From: Guyanagaster necrorhizus
Taxonomy: Eukaryota; Basidiomycota; Agaricomycetes; Agaricales; Physalacriaceae
Direction: 5' to 3'
NCBI RefSeq assembly: GCF_019112545.1
Contig: NW_025064887.1
Coordinates: 323,448-387,447 of the forward strand
Length of the DNA stretch: 64,000 bases
Positions within the stretch are counted from its first letter, which is position 1; each line of letters starts with the position of its first letter. Under the pieces are notes generated by a model. The model saw only the letters and a program-made list of their open reading frames with translations. It was not told where the DNA came from and ran no database searches. The position numbers and the translations under genes are program-made. Below are positions 58,120 through 64,000 of this stretch, piece by piece.

Positions 58120-60289
58120 TTATGCCAGCTCAATGTAGCGTTCCACTATGGTCAAATCAATTAGAATGTTGTACGTCAGCTGTATAGGACAATAAACTCA
58201 CCCTCCCAATCAGTAACAGCTTCGTTCCACAACTTGACCTCGTGTTCTCGCGTTCCTCCGTAATGCTCAACGAAAACATCACCTAGCATTCCTGACTCCC
58301 TGGCGATGCTTTCTGGCTTCATCATCCGTGTCGTCGCAGCCTCCAGTGATATCGGAAGCATCTTCACCTAATAAAGGAGTCAAGACCCTAGGAGGAAGCA
58401 AATCCGACGCCGTACGGCTTACCTTCCCGTTCTTCTTATCCTCAGGCGTAAAGTGACTGATGGGCGGTGTTGTAAGCTTGAGGTTCTTCTCGATGCCTCT
58501 CAGACCGAGGAGGAAAACTGCGCTCAAGGCAAAATATGGATTCATATCAGCCCCAGGTATACGGACTTCAAACCTCGTTGCTGAGGGAGGAACTGAAGGT
58601 GGTGACAGGATACGGATGGATGCTGCACGGGAATCGTAGCCGTATGTAACGGCGTTCGGTGCCCAGAATGCTTCGCCGCCTACTAGACGCTTGTAGCCGT
58701 TGATAGTGGGGACCAACTGTAAAAGAAGTGAGAAGAGCAATAGTAATTTGGAGGTCGGTTACTTGCCAAAGGCATGACTAGCACGGTGCCTGTCAGTACT
58801 CATGAAACGATTGAAAATAAATGATAGTAAACTGACTATCAGCAACGCCGTCAAGAATACCGGCCAGGAAGTGCTCAGCTGCTTCGCTTATGTACTTGGT
58901 ATCCTCGAAGGCAGCTCCCTCACGTCCTGTAGCAACGTCAGATCTGGGAAGCGCGAATATATTCTGACCCTGGTTGTTCCGTAGAGAGATATGAATATGG
59001 CTATAAGTGCCGTTAAATGGCGGGAGTGCGATAAATGCAGAGAATTCATACCCGCTACAGCCTGGAAGCTGCATGTAAGGTCAGCCACGGACTTCATTGA
59101 AACACCGAGATGACTGACGTTACTCCAAGGCTTGGCCATGAAGCTTGGAATGACTCCTCGCTGCATACCAATACTTTTCGCTAGATACTTGAATAATATT
59201 GCGTTGTCAGCCATTCGGAGAGCAGTGGTGTAAGCCAAGGCGGTCTCCAGGACGCCAGGACCGGTTTCGGTGTCTATCACATATTTACTTCAGGAAACAT
59301 GACATGCAGTGGGAGAACTTACGGTGCCCTTCAATATCAACGCCAAATTGGGTGCCCAAGTTGAAAATATCGTGAAAATAATCGTTATTCAGTTGGGTAC
59401 GCAGAAGGGAGTACCCATGCACTTAATGTATATGAATCTGGAGAGAATCGAAGTCTTGGCAAGACAGCTTACTTCCTGGTGTCAGCGGTTTCAAGCCATG
59501 GTATTTTTTCTCTGCTAATGACCCTGGTGTTTCTATGGGCGGTGTATAAGAATAATGTTGGTCTTAGTCGCACAACTAGCCTTTGAAGTTGAAGAACTAA
59601 TAGAAACATATGTCAGTTCACATCCACGAATGAGGGAACGCCTAACCTCGTACTCGACGCCAGCAAAACATTCGAAGCCTAGTGATGCCGCCCGCTCAGT
59701 CGTGATCTTCAAAATACCTCTTGGGTCAACTACGAGTGGTTCTTTTGTGTCGGGATCCAAAAAAGACACCAAGAAGAAGGGCACATTGTCTTCCCAGGGG
59801 ATGCGACGGTACGTGGAGAGATCGATACGTGCTAGGATGTCCCGGTAACCATTGGCCTTGTTCGATATTAGTAGCTCTCGTGAATAGACAGTGTCGTGCA
59901 TGTCCCAGCCACTGCAGGCACCGTTGAGTTTGCGAGACCCGAAGGACGTGTTCAACTTACAATATGACGCTGCAAAAGCCAAATCCGTCCGACGATGCTG
60001 CACTGATAAATTTATCTCTGCTCTAGGGGACATTCAGCGCGCGCCTCGGCAAAGTAGGACAGAAATTGCACCATGAACTTGCCACGAAGGACGCCGTCAA
60101 CTGTTAGACGCGTCAAAGTTCATTAAAGTTGCAACAAGCAAATTCCTACCGTCGATTCCTTGATAACATTAAACCCGATGCCAACTCGTATCTTATCCAG
60201 TACTCACCAGCAACCTTGACTTTGATATCATCCTTCAAAATATGCTGGAGTTCCTCCATAGTCTTGGGTGCACAAGCAGTTGCAGACAT
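58120..60289 (-). CDS. Glutamine-synthetase-like enzyme (type I family)
   Basis: The start MSATACAPKTMEELQHILKD leads through an intron to a small beta-grasp part (GVLRGKFMVQFLSYFAEA). The catalytic domain has DTVYSRELLISNKANGYRDI, RIPWEDNVPFFLVSFLDPDT, ASLGFECFAGVEYEFFNF (acidic metal ligands), TETGPGVLETALAYTTALRM, IPSFMAKPWSNLPGCSGHMH, ISLRNNQGQNIFALP and TINGYKRLVGGEAFWAPNAV. Then ATRFEVRIPGADMNPYFALS and the tail WEVERYIELA complete the fold. It is of the fungal FluG-like/GSI type, not the eukaryotic GSII that makes bulk glutamine. True activity could be a gamma-glutamyl ligase on another amine. About 500 residues and eight or more introns. The stop lies 240 bp from the UTP21 stop (convergent). 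Confidence 0.9.
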
Positions 60290-60960
60290 GATGGCCGGGA
60301 GTGAAAGAGAGTAATTGCGCTTAGGGCAAACATGATCGTCTCTTATCAACCTCTCTGACGAACTTCCATGTGCGCGAGCACTCCGCCGCGGCGACGATGA
60401 CCAAGCTTCCAGCTATATCACTTGCACTCGGGTGCCTGCTGCAGAGGCGAACAAGGGCCAGGCTTATTCGTTGCACCGACGATATCTATCTGTCCTCAAG
60501 GTTTCGTTCCCAAGGAAGAGAGCTGGACAAAGCGTGACTTCGTACCCAGGCTCATTCACGATAACGCACTAGAAGGATTTGGCCTCGACGCTGGCCCTTG
60601 ATGAAATACTGGGATACCGTACTAGCGATACGGCAAGTTTCGTTGCATGAGGTTATCGCGGCGCCGTCACTATGGGGAATGCTACATTTGTAGGATTCGA
60701 CTGTCTTGACCGCGGTCTACGCTTGGATTGCAGCTTGTGATATTCGTTCACAGATACTACTCTATTGCTGCGACATACCTAGTAGCGGTGTCGACGATAA
60801 AGTTGTCCCCAATCCTGTTCTAGTAAACTGACGACTACCGGGAAACTGCCCAACTTGCACCTGCACCTGCTCGGCATGTTATTGTAAATTTACGAGGAAC
60901 AACCGGCATTGATCAATAATATGATATTAATGATACCGCATTGTGTTTGGCAAAAAAGAA
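60290..60960. other. Intergenic region between glutamine-synthetase-like gene and tRNA-Gln
   Basis: No coding frame with recognisable motif. It must include the promoter of the glutamine-synthetase-like gene near 60290-60400. Confidence 0.5.
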
Positions 60961-61039
60961 GGCACTACCAGGGTTCGAACCTGGGTTATGGGAATCCATA
61001 ACATCAAAATCCCATGTGCTACCTCTACACCATAGCGCC
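60961..61039 (-). tRNA. tRNA-Gln (anticodon UUG) with a 9-nt intron
   Basis: The reverse strand folds as a tRNA. The acceptor stem GGCGCTA pairs with TAGTGCC. The D arm is GTG..CAC with the loop TAGAGGTAG (box A sequence). The anticodon stem TGGGA/TCCCA encloses TTTTGA, giving the anticodon TTG, which reads the Gln codon CAA. The T arm is CCAGG-TTCGAAC-CCTGG (box B). Nine extra bases (TGTTATGGA) sit after position 37, the usual place for eukaryotic tRNA introns. Mature length is about 70 nt before CCA addition. Confidence 0.92.
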
Positions 61040-61075
61040 GACAACACCCATCTCACTTTTCAAACTGGAACTCTT

Positions 61076-62440
61076 CTATTCTACGCTCCCTGCCACCCAA
61101 ACCCGAATGGACTTTGATTTCTTTTCACATTTTCCATCCATGTGCTCGACGATACCTTCTTCAGTAAATTTGATCCTACAGCTGACGCAGTAGAATAGTT
61201 TGTCTGTCTTTGCCCAAGTTGAAACCCTGGAAAACGAGGTGTTTAAATGACGTCCAAATGGAGCCGAAGAACTTAACCTGTGAGAACGTGAAACAAAGGA
61301 CGTCTCCGACGAGGGCACCATATACTTCTTGATATGCACCTTCCGACACTTGTACTTGCGCCCGACACCATTAAAGTGGGTCTCAAGGTTACTAACGTTG
61401 TTCTTGCATCCGCGGCAGCACCACCACCTCTTTGGTGTATCGTTGGCTTTTGCTTTTTTGGCGGGACGTTGGCAATGGTTTTTCACTTGCGCTTGGATTC
61501 AGTTTTGTATCTATCTCCGTCCTTGATGGGGAGATAGAGTTGCTGTTCGTTCTGGTGGTTGGTGGCACGGGCCGTTGGGACGCGGTGAAATGTGATCAAG
61601 TGCCATTATATTCCGTACTTTGAAAAGACGGTCGAGCCACAGGATGGGACAGGACAGAACTTCCCATCGTCAATGTCGTCAATGTGAAGGACAAGGTGCG
61701 GAACGAAGAGATCATGTGAAATCCATCTGTGTTTAAATTAGCTAGAGAAAAATAAAAGTAGTAGAGGCGCAACTAACTGTCCCATCCGCTCGCCAACTGG
61801 CAAGCTGCAGTCAAGGACACAGAAGGGGCATATCATCAGAGACAGAGCGACATCCTTGACGACATGTCCATGAAATTCGGGTTGCGCTTGCTCGAAGTCA
61901 CCGCGACTGCCCGGTGTTTACACGACTGTCTCGCCGATGTAGACAATGCCAGAAGGCTCGAGGGGCAGTACGGTGCTGACGAGTGTTTCAAAGGGAGCGT
62001 AATGCTGATCATAATGTGTGATGCAATGGTGTTCCCATTCGGAGCGGTCTCCGACTTCATCCATAAACCAGCTAGACTGAAAGACGCAATAGTCAACGTT
62101 GATATCCATCTGGATGTTGATGTCGTGATCTCGTGCGAAATGACAGATCCAGTCCCCGTTGGCTTCCAAGATCACAAGGAACATCGTCAGGTTGCCACCG
62201 ACACTGTCGCTGCCTGCCATCTGTGCTGCACGAGTATAGATGCTTGGTGGTGATGTGGATAATAAAGTCTCGACATGGCCGCCAGACTGTCGACGAGTGA
62301 AGACAGCCTTGCCACGCACACTTACTTTCAATGTACAGCTCGTCGGCAAGAGCGTTGGCATTATTCTGATAGTGATTCATGAGGCACTTGTGAATATGGG
62401 CACGGGGGCCATGGCCTGTGTGCCGCGCCGCGCTAAGGGA
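61076..62440 (-). CDS. Zinc-finger-like protein with repeated Cys/His motifs, unrecognised function
   Basis: Exons on the minus strand carry spaced Cys and His residues. In order they are HGPRAHIHKCLMNHYQNNAN, DWICHFARDHDINIQMDINV, DYCVFQSSW, EWEHHCITHYDQHYAPFETL, ICPFCVLDCSLPVGERMGQ, LFVPHLVLHIDDIDDGKFCP and VPSCGSTVFSKYG. Later ones are RWWCCRGCKNNVSNLETHFN with KYKCRKVH, and KLFYCVSCRIKFTEEGIVEH. The pattern recalls unnamed Agaricomycete proteins in which CPFC/CPxPxC pairs alternate with HxxxH. The joins between some exons are not clean, and no start ATG fits well. A 51-nt in-frame candidate intron lies at about 61224-61274. Either a real multi-exon gene or one beginning to decay. DNA or RNA binding is inferred only from the finger-like spacing. 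Confidence 0.45.
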
Positions 62441-62488
62441 GAAAATGGCGAGTTGAGTCTGGACTCTTAAAATTGTGATGCGCCCACG

Positions 62489-63648
62489 TCAACACGGTTT
62501 TACAAACAAGAAATTTGTTGTCTGTTGTAGGAGACTCTTGTAGATAGCAGAGGGGGAATGGTCAGGTAAGGTCAATAGCTTATCGACAGTCATTACGTGT
62601 TCGTTGACTGATAGGTCAGACATCACCGGAGCAGTCGGATACAACCGCCTTGAGAGGGTCGTTGATGGGCATGTCAATGGCAAAGGGCAGGGTATTTGCC
62701 ATCGTTGAAGTTGCCTGTCTTAGCTTCATTGGTACAGCTTTCCAAGGCGCCTTGAGGAATTGTTAATAAAAAATGGGATCTAGCATAGGGCACTGACCTC
62801 TCCCAGAAGCTCGCGCTTTGACGCGTTATCAAAAAATTCGACTCGCTCTTGTTGACTACGCTGAGGTATTCTCGTTGCCAAGCACTTTTGTATTGTTTCT
62901 TTACGTCCTTGAGAGTTCCTTGCATTTATCGATGTCGATGAGAATGGTATCTGCTTCTTCTTCGGAAGCGTTCATGATTCGTTCATATTCTTGACCCAGT
63001 CATTTATTCAGCTGGAATTAGGTTGGCAAAACATCAACAAGTGGGAGAGGAGCATACTTCGGCCTCCTTGTCCGCAACTAGTATAGCTTTTGGGTACCGG
63101 CAAAGAAGAGATCAATAGGTGCGTTGACATCTCGACCTGAAGACATGAAAGTTGACTGTTCAACGGCATTGATTATATGAGCGTTTTGATCGCGTTTGTG
63201 TAAAATAGTTCCAAGGTCGGCACGGACCAGTATCCTCTGGTAGGCTTTCTCTCCGTCGTCAGGGAGGTTCCGTTTGAAGGAGTCCAAGGCGCGGCGACGA
63301 AGACAAGAAGGGGTGACCTTGTCAGAGAAATAAGACGGCGTCATGATTGTATACGTCATGCATGTTGCGGTGTGTCGCGTACAATCTCGTGGGGAATAAC
63401 CAAGTTATGTGGATTTCTTGTACCGCTATGTCGACATGTTATTTATAGTCGTTAGTAGCAGCAGAACTGATCTGGGTATAGAAGTTAACATCAACAACAG
63501 ACTGCTGGTACTTACGTCTCATTGACAACCATGAGGCGACACTTGTGGCATTCCCTTCAGGATATGCGGCCCGACGGTAGAAGGTGGGCGGCAAGGTGGG
63601 GAGCGGAGGAACGCCTTTTACAGGTTTATATAGGGCCGGAGAGGCCAT
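62489..63648 (-). pseudogene. Degraded minus-strand gene, possibly the 5' part of the zinc-finger-like locus
   Basis: Coding-like pieces run in order on the minus strand. They are MASPALYKPVKGVPPLPTLP (63648) up to a donor at GTAAGTACC, then EKAYQRILVRADLGTILHKR, then LGQEYERIMNASEEEADTIL IDIDKC, then VKKQYKSAWQREYLSVVNKS, and LPFAIDMPINDPLKAVVSDC. Between them the frame is broken: a TGA follows LNK just before LGQEYER, where a Trp codon would fit. The frame changes again at CKEL, and a stop ends the SDCSGDV exon. I recognise no family. It could be the upstream half of the zinc-finger-like gene at 61076-62440, which would make the whole locus a pseudogene. Confidence 0.4.
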
Positions 63649-64000
63649 GCTGGCGGAGGAGGCGCTGGTCGTAAGAGGAAGGGCTGTAACATGACAACCA
63701 GGACCTCTGATCAAGAAAACACGTATAGTCTCCGTGAGGAAGGCACAAGGTGGGACGAACCATCCATACTTCCCAGCCAGCGGTATGACTCTCACTCGTT
63801 CCAAAAAGTGGGTGTGTAAATATACTTTGGAACGAGACAAAGTGATGAGCATAAAAGATATTGAAGTCAAGGGCTAGCTAGGTCTGATAATATGACGATC
63901 GAGGCAAATCACCGAATGGGACAGAATGTTAATCGAGTTCATTTGGATTCCGAGGGCAAACTATGAAGCCATTTCATGAAATGAGGCACATCCTGAAAAC
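63649..64000. other. Right edge, upstream of the degraded locus
   Basis: Only the upstream continuation of the minus frame containing MASPALYKP crosses here. No additional gene is supported before the window ends. Confidence 0.4.

Overview
The window reads as a basidiomycete (most likely Agaricomycete) nuclear chromosome. Genes lie on both strands and are cut by many introns of about 50-60 nt with GT..AG ends. The proteins match eukaryotic housekeeping families, and several Agaricomycete-type elements occur (a DUF6535 remnant, an expanded family of small single-pass membrane proteins). Gene models were assembled by hand from reading frames and splice signals, so ends are firmer than internal exon borders.

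Left part (1-20 kb): a partial Ser/Pro-rich protein running off the left edge; LUC7 (U1 snRNP); an uncertain plus-strand locus; the divergent pair XAP5/FAM50 and mitochondrial ribosomal protein uS13m; TRAPP subunit BET3; a 2.5 kb gene-poor stretch; the 18S rRNA methyltransferase BUD23; the divergent pair BCS1 (mitochondrial AAA chaperone) and a J-domain/ankyrin protein; an intron-rich aldehyde dehydrogenase; an HSP12-type stress protein; and a broken CHM7-like ESCRT-III remnant.

Middle part (20-31 kb): the most distinctive feature, a cluster of five paralogous genes (two on plus, three on minus, meeting tail to tail) for small type I membrane proteins. Each has a signal peptide, a conserved ectodomain with eight framework cysteines, a Ser/Thr stalk, one membrane helix and a cytoplasmic tail. 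I know no named family for the ectodomain. An aldo-keto reductase lies inside the cluster. RPL7, with a 16-nt microexon, follows.

The next stretch (32-39.5 kb) is gene-poor: a DUF6535 pseudogene, a small acidic protein with a C-terminal hydrophobic anchor, and some 4.6 kb with only scattered coding-like traces.

Right part (39.5-64 kb): inositol-polyphosphate 5-phosphatase, beta-carbonic anhydrase, an MFS transporter, GMF (Arp2/3 regulator), a large SAM methyltransferase with a long low-complexity insertion, then a compact housekeeping run: SAR1, GPI14, the beta subunit of the SRP receptor, UTP21 and a glutamine-synthetase-like enzyme. These touch secretion (BET3, SAR1, SRP receptor, GPI anchor synthesis) and ribosome synthesis (BUD23, UTP21, RPL7, uS13m), but nothing suggests they form one pathway unit. 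The window ends with an intron-containing tRNA-Gln and a degraded zinc-finger-like locus.
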